From Puffinus mauretanicus (Eukaryota; Chordata; Aves; Procellariiformes; Procellariidae), in contig JAJKFH010002581.1 in NCBI GenBank assembly GCA_023333565.1, forward strand, positions 186,001 through 250,000: a stretch of 64,000 nt of DNA, given 5' to 3'. Of this stretch, positions 37,501 through 52,500 are shown in pieces. The notes under the pieces are model-generated. The model did no database searches. It saw only the letters and a list, made by a program, of their open reading frames with translations, and was not told the origin of the DNA. Both the position numbers and the translations under genes were made by a program. How positions within the stretch are numbered: position 1 is the stretch's first letter; the number at the start of each line of letters is the position of its first letter.

Positions 37501-40500
37501 GGAAACAATAAATTAATAATAGTGTTTACTCTGATTATCGTTGATTTAGGATAAATTGTTCTCATTTAGCAAATGGGGAAATGAAATTCAGTGCCCAAGG
37601 GACTGAGAATATAAATCTATGCCAAAGGCTACAATTGAAGACACATTTACAGACCCATTCTGAATTCCTGGAATAATTCCAATCATTGCTGATAGTAGGG
37701 AGGCTGATATTCTAGTACCATTTACCAGTTTAATGATGCAAGTTGGCACTCCTTTCCCCTCCTCTCTTTGCTTCCCCTTCTGCTCTCCTCCTGCCCCTCA
37801 TGAAACTTTTTTTTTTTTAAAAATCCTTGAAGAGTCACTAGCTTTTAAGTTTCTCCTCCCTCTTTTGGGAAAAGACAGTACAATTCTTTCTCAGCAGTAC
37901 ACACCTATGTTTTGATACTGCTCATCCAAAATTCTTCCTCAACTAGCCAATTCTTATTCAATTAGTTACAAGGAAAACCTAAGAGCCTTAAAATGGCATA
38001 CTGTCCTATTTAAAAATAATAAAAAAAAATTACTTCTCAGAATAAGCATCATGAAAGCAATAGGAACACCATTACTCAGCCAAGAAGATAGCTTGGATTA
38101 AGTATACTATTAAAAGTGTTTTCGTTTCTTTAAAGCACTGTATTATCATCATACTTTCTATGCTTGAAAATAATGAAAGAGGATATATAACACGGTACTG
38201 AAGCTGATGGCATATGGCAAAAGCTTCAGGCTAGTATTGCATTTCCTCCTATGGAAGTATCACCACTTATTACCACTCATTAAAATTTAATTTTACAGAG
38301 CATCTTTAAAAGGTCATTTTTTAAATGGGAGTATTGTAGCCAATATTACTGACTAGTTAACCACTTTGAGAACACAAATCTTCACAGATTTGTTGCTTTG
38401 AATTATTAAAGATAAAGCATAAATCTGATTAATTCAGCTTTTTTTTAAATAAAAAAGTAGTTTATTGTTTTCCCATTTAACTAGCACAGCCATTTGTTTT
38501 GTTTTCTCCTGATAAATACCTTGATCTTTAAAATGACATTCTGTTACTACTATGATGTTTGACTATGTATTCATTACCTCACATTGCATTTACTGTATTC
38601 TGAGATGGCATGTACCTTAATGTTTTAGTCACTATTTTCATAAGTACTACATTTATCATTTAAACGTGATGTATGGAAGTGATGAACTACATCTGGAAAA
38701 ATCAAACCAAAGACTAGTTTAGAAAACAAAAAATGGATACCTAGCTTAGCCTCCAAAAGTGCCCAGCAGGCATATTCCAATAGCATATTCATTATTTGAA
38801 CCTTAGTATTCAGTACAATTTGATGGTGCTTAGAAATCCATTCTGACAAGTGTTAGTACCAAAATGGGCTTAGCACACCACTATTTACAAGTGTGCAGGA
38901 TATCACTGCTTCCTACATAAGCTATCAATGCAACTTACAGATATATCCAATCCATTTTTTCAAGTGCAATTGAGTTACAAGCGCATAGAGGATCAGTTTT
39001 AACCCTTAAAAACAGGAATTTAAACCTGAAAGTCAATTTCTTTACTGTTAGTTTACAGACATACTTGTGAGCTATAACTTGTTCTGACAGCTTCTCCTTG
39101 TTTGTATGAAGACTGTGCTGACGTTTGAATGTTGTCAATGGCTTTTGGCACCCTCGATTATAGTTTTTAAATGAACAAATAATGACATAGTGGGATAAGT
39201 TTGATATACTCCTCCACGGCTATGTTTTTACTTATAAAATTGCTGACATTCTCTTTTGAAGGATCTTCCTTTTCAAACCTGCATGCTTAACAAGACGATG
39301 GAACTGTACGCAACAACATTCTTCTCATCCATCCTATTCGCTTAATCGAAAGAGCGGAACACACATTGTTATTCTCCAGATGAAGTACTGGCTATGACTT
39401 AAACTAAACAAGTATTTGTACTATGCTGCTGGACTGGATAGTAGTAGCCAGGAAGCACTTTGTTTCCACAATGGGAAAAAGGAAAAAAGCCAGAGTAAGA
39501 GAGATGTACCAATGTCACAGAACAAACCCATGGCTAGAAGTTCTGTAAAATCTAACCTACGACTCCTGTTTCCTGTCCCTCCAGTGGCACACAATATCAT
39601 AAGAATGTTCTTTTGAATATCTAGATACCAGTTTCTTAACATTTCACCATGAATTTGCAAATATGCCAATAAAAGTTTACTCATCTGTCTTTGGCTACAA
39701 AGCCTTTCTAAAGTGTTACCGAGCACTAGATCGTATCAGGTATATTGAAGATAACTTTCTAAGACCATGAGTAAATTGTTTAAGATGTGCCTTCATCACC
39801 TTCTCAGCCTCATCACAATTTACATTTCAGAGGGAAAGGGTAATATTACCAAGATTAAAAGAAAAATAAATAAAACTGAAAACAGACAAGTACTACTATC
39901 AAACAGAGGCTTCTTTCTAGGATGCTCAAGTCAGACATTTAGAATAGAATGTAATAATAAATGATTATCACACATGGAAACGAAAGTAAAGAACATCAAG
40001 ATTGCAAGGTGTAGATTTCATCATCTTTAATATCATTAACATATTTACAACACACTGTTCAAAGACCTCTCAAAGCAGAGAGACATCTGTAACAGATGTA
40101 TGTTCCTAACTTTAATCTACTAGTCTTGAAAACACCTGCTTAGCTCTTAAACCCATGCATCTTTTATTTTCAAGTTTTCCCAAGGTTTTAAGCACATACT
40201 TCTGTGTTACTAATTGTTGAGGTTTGGGCAGGACTGTAGAGTTTCAAATATTGTACAGGTCTAAACCAAGCAGAAATTAAGGATTCTTCTACCCAAGTCT
40301 TCTTGGAAGATCAGTCCAATAGTTACTTTCAGCATAGGCTTCAGCCAGAACTCCACACAAAATGTTTTTGCAGTCAACATTTTTCTTAATGCACAGCCAG
40401 AGAATACCCTGAGAATAATACAGCCTAGTTAGCAGCTGGTACACACACACAGGGCATGGGATGCCTGGATTAAATACTTCGTTTAGACTGACCAGATTCA

Positions 40501-43500
40501 AACTCCAGATACCAAACTGCTCCCATCAGAATGATCTAATAGGTGTATGAGCTATTCTGATGGTGAACATATTCAATCCTTGAAACTGAAGGTATTCCAG
40601 ACTGCTACAAGTAATGGAAGATTCAGTAGGATGTGTGATTTGACTTCTGCTCCTCGGACTGCTTATACATTTTATAGTGAAATTACAATGGACTTGTTAT
40701 GAAGTGAATGCTTGAGGCAGGCATGTTAAATATAGCCACGTCCTACTGTTAAATGGCATCTGTAGATGCAGAGTTTGCCTACTGTGATCTCATCTTGTAA
40801 GTAAAGATAGAAGTTCAAAACCTATGAGAAAACCTGCTATAATAAGAAATCCAGTGTAACAGAAACATCAGATTACATTAAAAACAATGGAATTTTTTTT
40901 TTTTTAAAATACATTTTTGAGACCAGAGGCTTTGGCTAAACTGCAGAAAAACATCAAGCAATTGTACCTTTAGATATCCAATTATCATTCTGATCTGCAC
41001 CAGAAAAAGAGCAAACTTTAAAAAATCATGGTACATTATTACACAAACATTTTCCAGTATAGTTGGTTGGATTTTGATATTCTGGTAACAAGCAACAGCC
41101 TTCATATAATGCATCACCAAATTATAAACCACGTCTAAAATTTAGAGTAGAAACAGATGTAAACCTTAATCCAGGGAAAAAAACTGAGATACAATGCTTT
41201 CCCTGAAGTGTTCAAATTTTTATTCTGTCATTCTAAAGAAAAATCAGGAAGACTGCAGTTCAGAACCAGACTTTTCAGAATTCCCTTCAGAGCAAGACCT
41301 TTATTGGTAGAGTGACATCAAAACATTCACATAGCAATATGATGAATGTATTTGACTCTAAACTTATGTCCTCCATAAGGCCTCCAAAGTTATTTCAAGG
41401 TACTTGCTTCCTACTGGTAGCAATTTCTTGACAGGATCAGACTCATGGTAAGACATGCCCTGCAAAGGCTCTGAAAAAACAATTTCCACAATAGCCTCTC
41501 TACACAGAAAGTAGCAAAGCTGCCTGAACACTGACATCCTGAGAGTTTTTGCTCACACAATTTTCTGATGACCTTAGCTATTATTTTCATAAATTCGTTT
41601 ACATATATATTTTAAAAGGTCATCTTTAACCAGGGCAGCTGGTTATGGAGAGCTTAGGAATAGGAAGTAATAATTTATATCAGGAAGCAAAATGTCCTTT
41701 CAGATGCAGTTTGCAAACTCACCCTTGTTTGCGATCTACTGCCTATTTTTTAAATAATGCACAAATCATCTCCAGTACCATGGAAATAATCAACAGAGAA
41801 TCAAAACCTGGAGCTTCTGCTAGAGCACAAATCAAAAGCTGTTGGAATCCAACAGCTGGAGCCTGTCTCATTATTTCACCGTGCTTTGATGTGCTTTTCA
41901 GCCAAGTATCTTAAAGAATTACTTGCAGATACGTCTATCTACAAATCCTACATTGCTTACACATTATAGTTTCCAACAGAGATAAATACTGTAACTGAGT
42001 TCTCATTTTCAAAAAAAACAACTTTTTTTTTCGTATCTTCTATTAAGCACAAAATTCTGTAAATAGAGGAATCAGCTGCATCTAATAAAGAATCAAGTTT
42101 GTTATTGACTTTGAGCTGGTAGTTTCCATTAGATTATCCATCATACTTTTATTATGTGATCAACTGTCTAATTAATTTTGTACTCGTGCATTTAGGCAGA
42201 ATACTGTATGTTTCAACAGGGTTTACTATAATCCTGCACCTGCGGCCTCAGAGATTTAGACAGCTCTCTATCATAAGTTTATACTGTGCTTATAATCACG
42301 TCAGCTGGAGTATGGTTCCAGCTATTCAGTCTGTTGAAATGTAACAGTATTTAATTTCTGAGGCACTAGAAAATTTGCATCTGTGGTTATGTGTCTTTGG
42401 ACTTTAATCAGATCAAAGTCACTGAGAGATATTAAGAGAGTTAGACACAATATTTTGCTCAGACAGTTTTAGTGGATAAATCAGACACTGTTTTGATTTT
42501 CTCTGCTTATCTAGTAATATGAACAGATGCAATCATGCTATTGTATAATGAATGTTGATTGCCAACAGTATTTGATTTTGCAACCATTCTGTAGTGATAA
42601 TTAAAGATAACTTGATATCCCATACAGTGATAGTTAAAGATTCCTTTGTGTGCATTATTGTATAAATAAATGCCATAGAGAATGAATGTATTCTCTATAA
42701 CTTTTTATCTGGCATATATTTCAGGATAGGAAAAAAGTCACGAGTCTTGATAACAAAAATATTCAGATGCAAATGAAAGTCTTCATTCCAAAATTTGTGT
42801 TGTTTGCCCCTTATTTTCTTCTGGTTTGTGGGATTTACATTAAGCAAAGGTTTAGTTCTTTATGATGCATTAGTTGTAACTTCTATAAAAAGGCAAGAAA
42901 TGAAGTAACATGGAAGCTATACTATTATCCACTGATCACACCAGACCTGCTCTAAAGAGCGCTGTAGCCAACAGTAGTCTCTTCTGTGATTAGAATGAGC
43001 TTCAGATAAGGCCCACATGCGGTAGACATATATGTTCATTGCATCATTCAGAAACCTTAGGTAGGAGACATCTAAATGTACTTTTTCCACTAACAAACTT
43101 TTCCAAAATTCAGAATTTCATACCATTATGGTTTTGGCCAAAACTTGATGTTCAAACTAAACCATACATAAAATATGAGGTAGGAACTGAGTTGTCCCTT
43201 TCTCAGCAGTAGCCCAGGGAAAGCATGGATAGGCTCAGACTATAGAGATTTAATTTTTTTTTTTTTTTTTTTAATTTGGCATGACTTTACAGTTCTTCTG
43301 CTGCACAGTGGAAGAAATCTGCCACAGCCCTGCAACTGTTGCTTTGCTCCTATCTAGCACATTCACTGGGTAGAGTATATGTGAGATGACAGAGAAATGC
43401 ATCTTTTTTTTTTTGCCAGGCATGCAAAGCACTGGCACTGTATCCTCTCCACTCGCTGTATACTCAGGAAGACAGAGAGGCAGAAACACCTTCCTTTGTA

Positions 43501-46500
43501 CTCCCACAATCAAGTCCTTTTCTGACTATTTCGAATACGTACAGCCTTTTTCAGAAGCCTACTTCACAAGCAGACATGGCCTTAGCGCAATAGCCATCAC
43601 CGTCATGGCCCCCAACGCTGCAAACTGCTATACGCCAATTTGAATTTGAATAAGTTTGCTTTGGAACAATGAAAGTCATCTGTGTATATAAGCATTAGCA
43701 GGATCAGGATCATGGTACAGTGCATCACATAACATATTTAATGACTTCCACTTAACAACTATTTTAGTCCCTAGACATGCAAATATTTTATGTACTCCTT
43801 TAATAACTGCTTCAGGCTGCACTGTTCGAGTGTCATGGTTGCTATATACAGCACTAGGTAACTGACATTCATCTCCAATGCCAATATTATATGTTGCTTT
43901 TTACCTCTAGAGTTTTATGTTTCACTTTTAATCATAATTCAACAAACACCACAGCAAGCTTCTTAGTTCACTGGTCAATATAGTTAGCAGGTGAACTCCT
44001 TATAAATGACAGAAGCACTTTCATTGCAGCAGTTCTTCCTGTTTTAGAATAGATGTGTGTCAGGTGTTGAAACTTGCCAATTAGATTATCTTCATTCTTG
44101 ATGTGAGCTTTAGTCATTATGTTGTGAGCTGTATTCTCCCCCCTCCCCACCCCGTAAGAACTGCAAGACTGACTCTAATACAGTCTCTTCTGGATCACTG
44201 ATAATTTGAAGCTGATAATTATTTCTGTTTTTTGCTAAAAAACAGAAAGATACCTGTGCCTCTGATGTATTTCCACTGTGTGTCATTGTGTATGTCAGAT
44301 AGATATCAGTTTCCTGCGATCTAAGGAAGAATTTCTGCTGACACTCTTCTTATGACTTTTCTTTCCAATTTATAAAGTTACCTGTTGAGGAATTTTTATG
44401 ATACCATCTACTTCCTATAGAGGCTACCACCTAAGCCTTGATTAGTTCACAGGAGATCAAACTCCCTAACAAGTTACTGTCAGTTGCAGTTTTAAGACTA
44501 GAACTAGGTCAGGTTTATTACCTACATCAATCCTTTCGTGTAGCAAAGCAAAGACAAAAAAAAAGGATTTAAAAAAAAAAAGGAAAACAGGATTGAAAGT
44601 CTAACTAACAGTTCTAAAAATGCTTCTCATCTCAAAAGTGACATGCCACAAGTGATTTTTAAATTATCAAACCCCCAAGGCTGAAGCCATATAGTCTCCA
44701 GCTTTGTCTAAGAGACCTTACAATATTACAGCAGGTTTTTGTTACAGAGAGAGCATATGAGCACAGTCATTTGTTATATGGAATCCCTTAGATATTCATT
44801 CAGCAAAGACTGTGGAAATGATTTGTGTTCTGATGAGGACAGAAATAGCTTCTGCACAATATTGATCTCCAAATGTTGGGATTATTCTGGGTAGTTTTGG
44901 AGGAGCTACACTACAATAGAAACAACAGTAAAAGCTTTATAAAGTTGTTTTGTATCATATTTAGTCACAATATTTTTTGACATCTCATGGTAATACGTCA
45001 CTGTATAGAATCCTTGATGCCTTTCTACAACTAATGTCAGTTCAGTATGATCCCTTTATTGCAGTGTTTTGTTATTTCAGCTTTCTGCTAATCTTCAGAT
45101 CCAGGAAATACAAACACATTGCAAGAAAAGAAACTACCTTTTAAAAAATGTTAAGGCTTGTGATTAAGTTTCAAGGGGTTTTTTTTGTTTGAACTGCCTA
45201 TCTATATGTGACCACTATGTCCATGGCTAGGAATAGAAGCAATCATAAGCACAGAGAATCATACTTTTTTTTTTTTTTAACTTCTGTTTCTTTTAGGTGC
45301 AGCATCAGCGATGCTCACATTTTCAGGCCATCAGCTACTCACAGCTTAAGCACAGAGTAAACCTGCTTTTCCAAAAGCACTGAGGGAAAGGAAATGATGG
45401 CTATTGCTACAGCATTCATCATTGTAAGGGAGAATTCTAATGAACCAAAAAGGTACTAAAACAAAAAGTTTAAAGGAATGAATACAAGAAGGTAAAGTAA
45501 AGGCTGTTAGGTAACCAGAAATTCCTACTGTAGTGGTGAAATAATCATTAATCCGCCTGCTTGAACCACTGAATTTGGGGATAAGCTATGGCATTAGACA
45601 CAGATGTTATTAAGATATACTTTGCAAGAACAGGCATCTCAGGAGAGAACATGACTTAAACACATCTTTGGGTCATGTCTCCTCTCCTCTATCCTCCTTA
45701 TTCCTGCCAGTACTAATTAATATACAAGCTCACACAAACATTGCCAGCAAGTGTGTGACAAGCAGCCTAAATGGGAAGGTTTTCTAGCATTAATGAAACA
45801 CATGGGAAGTGGAATGAAGCGTAGACAAAGTACCATTATACTGATTTTTTAACTACTATATAGTTAATGTCAAGTGCAAAACCTATAAAAATCAAGGAAG
45901 AGTTTAGATTCACAGTTTACTGATGCTACAACTTATGAAAAACAGTTACAACAGTCTGAAGAATGTTTTCCCAATTACAAAAAAAGTTGTGTTTACATAT
46001 CAAAGCCCTTTGAGTCAGTCAGAATGCTCAGATCCAACACAGAATGCATGTGTAAACCCAGTTTACAACATTGAAGGACTAAAGCTGTGCATCAGTGTCC
46101 AACTCCATGCATCCCAACAAAACCAGGATATATATACCAGAATATATATACATAGGTATATTCTCCCCACAGGTCCTTTTCTTTAGCAGCTCCAGTCCTA
46201 CTATTGATCATCAACTCCTTCCTCTTGTGAAAGAGAGCAATACGAAAAGGAGCAAAGCTTACCAGTTGCTTTACTTAGCAACATTTGAGAGCAGAACTTT
46301 CTATCTTTCCCTTCTCAAATCTCTTCTTGAATAAGCTACCTGCTTACCTTTCAACCCTTATTAGCTTTTGCTAGAAGTTTGGTTGCAAAGTGTTCAGAGT
46401 TTCAAGAGGGTGGGTAACAGGACCCCTGAGATGCCAGTGAAACTTCTCTGAGGTTACACACTCTGTGCCCCCGACCACAATAAGGACGTCCTTGAGGCAA

Positions 46501-49500
46501 GATCTACCTTTCAAAGACTGAATGATCTCTTCACGTTTTAGAACAAAACCAGAAGACAAAAATGCAGAAATCCAAAATGCAGGAGAGACCAGCTGGTGTG
46601 ATGAAACTGTGAGGTGCCTACTCTGAGAAGGGGATCCCACTGTCCGGAATCTCAACAGAGGAAGGAAATGGGGTGCTCTAACCCACGAAGGATAGCGCCA
46701 GACAAGGGGGCGTTCCCCTAGCACTCCTATATGTATGGTAGATTAAGATGTTTCTCACAAGAGCGAGGTTTTTGGATTACCTGTCTGAGGGATAGGAAGC
46801 AGTGGGGCCTAAACAGTGCATCCTGGATTGTTGCAACAGAAACAAGACCTAGTTTAAAGATATTGCAGTGACTTTGCTGGAAACAAAAAAAACACCAAAC
46901 CCACGTAGACTGGATGTTGCCCACTTCTAACCCATAGCAACATGAATTGAAGAGATGCTTTAACTTCTTCCATATTAGGATAAAATACCTCATACTTCCA
47001 ATTTACCAACTTGGAGCCAAAGCCTAGGGGCAGGGAAGAAAAAAAACAAACAAAACCCAACAAAAAAAACCCAAAAAACCCAATCAATACTCTAAAGCAT
47101 GGCAGGCCTAAAGATAACAGCTGTTTAAAAAACAAAAGCAAAACCCCCATATGCTTATAAAGGAAAATTTGTTTAGAAAAGCAAAAAATATTACCATCCT
47201 GCCCCTATCCCAAAAAGGGAGAACGAACTAAAGAACCTTTTAAAAGTCCAAAGATGTTTCTAAACCTACAGACCTTTGCTCTCAGAATGCTTTCTTACTT
47301 GTGTAATGTATCTCTACCATACTTCATATATACTGCATCTGTATTTACAGTGATGCATTGTTGCACACAAATCACTCCCAGACCCCTCCTTCTCCTACTT
47401 TTCATTGAAAGCTTGGAATCCAGCCTTGTATGAGCCTGCAGCACTCCAGATGGGTCAGACAGCCTGGCCAGCAGCCTTGCTCAATACCTCAAGATAATTT
47501 TACAGTCTTCTGTTTAAACATTATGCAGTGAATATGATTTCTGATTCAAAATAATAATGGCATATGGCACTGCTTTAATAGCACTGCTATTTTGGGTGCA
47601 GTGCAAAGATTTTTTTTTTTAATTATAACACAATAGCTGCATTAGCTACTGCAACTGGACAGCAGAGAGTAATGAGGATGATGTATTCAAAATGGAAGTT
47701 TTGCGGTAAGGCATTCTGTGCAAGTTGGCTAAATGATGTAATATCAGACACAGGAGTTCAAAGGTCTGATGAGATGGCAAACGTTATTAACTCAGTATCT
47801 CTTTAAATGTAAAAAGTATGGCCACAGGGTTGTCTGATTCGCTCCCTTTCTCTTTTTTTTTTTTGACTATCAGAATACCTAATTGGGAATTAACCCTTGA
47901 CAACCTTTTAAACCATTAAAATGTTCTGATAAAATTGAAGTACAAAAGGCTTGCCAGCTGAGTACCATTTACAATTGCAACTAAAGGAAAAAAAAAAGAG
48001 GAACCTTTGAGGAAGTTAGAAACAATAATTACAGTCCAATAATTTCCCAGTGATATTTAGATTACCAAATAAAAATGAAATTACTGAAATTTTTGTGTTT
48101 ATCTAAGGGGAGAAAGATGAAGGGCACTAGAATGACCAGTCAAATCCTTTTTCCACTTTTGGAAGAATATGGGACAAATCTGTCATTAAGGAGAAATCAT
48201 GGTATTTAACAAATACTCTGTAGTAACTGGCTAACTAGAGATACAGAAAACGTAAGCACAATGTATCTACCAGCAGTATTAAGCATATGGCAGACCTACA
48301 ACCTCTTGTTCAGGAATCCCTTAGGCCACAGATTGGTGGAGGCTGGTACAGTTACCTGGAAAGTTACCTCTGTATGCATTTTTAATACTCTCTCCTTAAG
48401 CTATGTAAGTTACCGTTGAAGAGAGAATACAGTATTAGATGAATGTTTGCGATTACTGAAAGTGACTGGTCTTTTAATCTATGCATTTACATATAAAGAA
48501 TTTTTATTATTATTATTTTTTAATTATTGTGTCACTAACAATTTTTCTGTCCCTACATTGGCCTAATTTACCCTATTTGCTCCAGTGCTGCTCCTTCCTA
48601 ACTAGTGCTCTATTTAGTCCTGCCGTGAAAGTGTCCTTGACATTCTAAGCTCTTCAATTTTTTCATTCTTAGGTTGTAAATCTGATCTATGAATTGGTCC
48701 CATTAGTAACAATTATCAATATTCATTATGAATTTACTGAATATTTTTATAAAACCTATTCTACTTAACTTTTGGGTTAAGTTTGGGTTAAGGCTGACCT
48801 ATGTCAGCCTGCTACTTGTGTGACTTCAAATTATTTATTTACCACAGGTAACATCATCTCAGAGAGACATGTTATGGAAACTTTTTGTCTAATTATTTAT
48901 AACAACTGAATTAAATATAGTAATCATTTAGAAGTTGCTAGAGCACTAAATCAAGAAGCTACAGTAAAACATAAAAGGTTTCTGAATGCTGAGGACGACT
49001 TTCAATCATCATATCCATATCCGTGCATATTTTAAGTAAGTTTTATATTTTATATTCTATCACCCCTCACTCAGAAGTGGATCCAGACAAAATTACAAAG
49101 AATTAAAAACGCAATACTGTTGTATTCACAGTAGTTTTGGTCCCTATCTTCTCCTAGTTTTCAGGCTATTTTTCCTCCATCCTCCAAAATATAGTTGTAC
49201 TTTGGGCAGGTATCCTACCTTTGATTTTAATTCCCTTTCTCTAAACTCAATTACTGTACAAGTCCTTTTATCATTTAAACAAGAAAAGGAATTCAAGTGC
49301 TTGAAAAAGTTACAAGACAGCAGATCAATTGGCAGTGAATGACAATTTAAGATCCTCAATCCCACAGCTGAAATTATATGAAAATAATTTTTCAAATAGT
49401 ATAACTGTATCACACAAATATCACTTCATTCCTAGTCTGACAAGGGGTGTCTTCTTTAGCCTTAGTTGTACAACTCTCAAGTTCATTTAGCTCAAGTCTT

Positions 49501-52500
49501 TTCCACTCTTACCATTAACCTCCTAGCATTCAAATTCTTTGCTTTTTCCCTGCTCTGTCCCAATCCATCTCTCCCAAACTGGAGATTGATCTAATGCAGC
49601 TTTACCTAGAACCACGGCTATCGGAGAAAGAAAAGCTGACAGTAGGAGTTAAAATAATCAGAAAGTTATTTCAACTATCCTTTTGTTAAAACCCAGAAAA
49701 ATATTTTGAGATATGTGACTGATGGTTAGTGTTAAGGGGGGAAAAAAAAAAATCAAAGTTATTTTACATAAGTTTTGCGTCCTTTTATTTACCTGAATAT
49801 TTGCATAAGTCCCAGCTACAGAAGCTCAATCAGCTCTCACATATCTGGGTGCAACTGAACAATGGAATAATATCCTGATACTAAATATGTATACATAATT
49901 ACTAACACCCAGCAATGTAGTTTCAGCTGCATTAAGTTAGCATATTTTCTTACAATAACATCTTATTTTAATGAAAAACAAAGTCTGTATGAAAGTGGTT
50001 TAAAGGTTCCTCAACAGAATCTATTCCTACAGCCTGGGATCTAATGGAAATGCTACTTATCTTTTTTTTTTTTTTAATATTACAGTTGTCAAAAAAAAAA
50101 AATCATGTAGCTAGACTATTTCACTAATGTGAATATTAGGAAAAGCAGAGAAATGCTTTCTTAAAGCAGATGACTAAAAAAAATATAGTCCACATTGCTG
50201 ACCCTCTCTTTCATTATGAGGAAGAGCTCCTCACAATCTTCAGTCTTAAGCCAGTCTTAAAATCCATAATGCAGGAAGAGAAAAAGGAAAAATCTGTCAA
50301 CTTATAGGGCATAATGGTTACAGGAAATTCCAGTCTCAAACCAACTCTGAATTTTAAGACAACGCTGCAAATACACATGTATACTGGTTTTGACTGGCAT
50401 AGAGTTAAATTTCTTCACATGGGGCTGTGTTTGGGATTTGTGCTGAAAACAGGGTTGATAACACAGGGATGTTTTCGTTACTGCTGAGCAGGGCTTACAC
50501 AGAGTCAAGGCCTTTCCTGCTCCTCACCCCACCCCACCAGCGAGGAGGCTGGGGGTGCACAAGAAGCTGGGAGGGGACACGGCTGGGACAGCTGACCCCA
50601 ACTGACCAAAGGGATATCCCATACCATATGACATCATGCTCAGCGATAAAGCTGTGGGAAAAAGGAGGAAGGGGGGACGTTCGGAGTGATGGCGTTTGTC
50701 TTCCCAAGTCACCGTTACGCGTGATGGAGCCCTGCTGTCCTGGAGATGGCTGAACACCTGCCTGCCCATGGGAAGGAGTGAATGTATTCCTTGTTTTGCT
50801 TTGCTTGCATGTGTGGCTTCTGCTTTACCTATTAAACTGTCTTTATCTCAACCCTCGAGTTTTCTCATTTTAACCCTTCCAATTCTCTCCTCTATCCCAT
50901 TGGGTAGGAATGAGTGAGCTTAGTTGCTGGCTGGGGTTAAACCACAACAGCATGCTGAAGCCTTATGACATTAGGACACAGGGTTAGCTTAGGTGATGAG
51001 CTGCTATCAGTTAACTGAGGCAGTAGCTTAAGATGATCAGCGGAGGCTAAAAAGCTTGTGTTGAGATAGCCTTCTAACTGACCAAGGGCGGGGGGACAGA
51101 GAAAAAGAAAAGTATGGTACTAATGTAATTTTTACAATTTTTAGTAATTTTTTTCAGGTCTTCATTTTTCTATGAACTTGGAAGTGTTTAAACAAGAGCT
51201 TAATGTCATGGAAATCATCTCACAGGAACTACCGTAAGGATTACCCATTACCACTAGCTGATATAACAGCAAATACAGCGTTGTTTTTTTAAATACTTGA
51301 CTTACAGTCTTAAGTTTTTATATCATCGCAGTGCTTGCCTGTGCCTTACAACAAATTTTGGCAGAAAGGTTTTAAATTTGCCTCCAGATAATGAAGGTCT
51401 GATTACATTGAATCTGAATGTAGGACAGAATTAAGAAATGGAACAAACTGTTTAGGAACTGATATAGTGAGGATGGTTAAACTTAAAATGATATTGACTG
51501 TATTTTATCTCATTTTAAAACTATCGAACAAGAGCGCTAGTTGTCCTTAGTTGCATGACACATTACTAAAATTATTATAGAAAATATGGAGTATGGGAAA
51601 ATTCACATTACTGTTAGGTTCATGAAGTCCCTCAATAAATCAACATCTGCCATTCACCAACTGATGGCGATTGTCTTGTTGTGAATTCTAGCAATCACTA
51701 GTAGATTGTCAATAGCACTTATAACTGCAGTATGCAACCATGTCTGGAAAAAATACATTTTAAGGGTGATATAAACATATTAGTGCACAGCAAATGAATT
51801 GCAGTCTTTCTGCTACCAGTTTACACAGTGATCTTGACTTATTTCTGTTTGTGTTTGTACAGAGCTAGTATTGTACATAGCAATCATCTTTGTTAACTTT
51901 AACTGCATAGCTGAATCACAAATTCTTCTGAGAATGTAGTTTTATTAGACCAGGAAGACTGTCCTAATAACATATTTCCAGATACAAACTTTTTCGTGTT
52001 TTTTGCCTTATGATGGCTACACCAACATGCCTGCACAGTGGATACAAATATTTTAAGTAACACACAGATTTAATAGGAGAGGTGAGAAAGATTTACTGCC
52101 AGCTTAAACACTGACTTGTGTCACAGGATGTTCCGATATCATATTACATAGCCAGAGTTATGAACTAATTAAGGGCTATGTAATTGACAGGCATTTGAAA
52201 GATGAGATCATTTAAGAGTCTACATTTAAATATTGTTTAAATTTTGCTTTTACATAATATATTTGTCATGTATGAGACTGACAGCAGAAGTAATGTTTAA
52301 AGACAATTTTAATAGATACACATTAAATTGGCTACTACTACTGCACATTTATCTATTAATACCCAGAACCAGGTTTGTTTGTATTTACCAGCTGCAAGAA
52401 AAAACACACCAAAGGATTCTGACTGTTATATTATGATCAGGTTTTAACATGAAGTTTCACGTTAATACAAATGATTAACTATGATGAGGAAAGTTCATGA

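Larger units (their letters stand above)
41135..46507 (-). other. Gene A intron (about 5.4 kb)
   Basis: Contains a perfect 12-bp-stem hairpin (44222-44248), a 9-bp-stem hairpin (42675-42698) and T19 (43254-43272). Open frames on both strands at 43.3-43.6 kb and on minus at 44.0 kb lack matching splice sites and phase. Confidence 0.45.

Noticed and set aside
43968..44150. Minus-strand 60-codon open frame ending SPANYIDQ
   Set aside because: No strong acceptor/donor pair, and the flanking gene A exons at 46508 and 41134 already join in phase.
50427..50769. Open frames on both strands within 50.4-50.8 kb
   Set aside because: They lie inside the solo LTR and match no coding region; chance frames in GC-rich LTR sequence.
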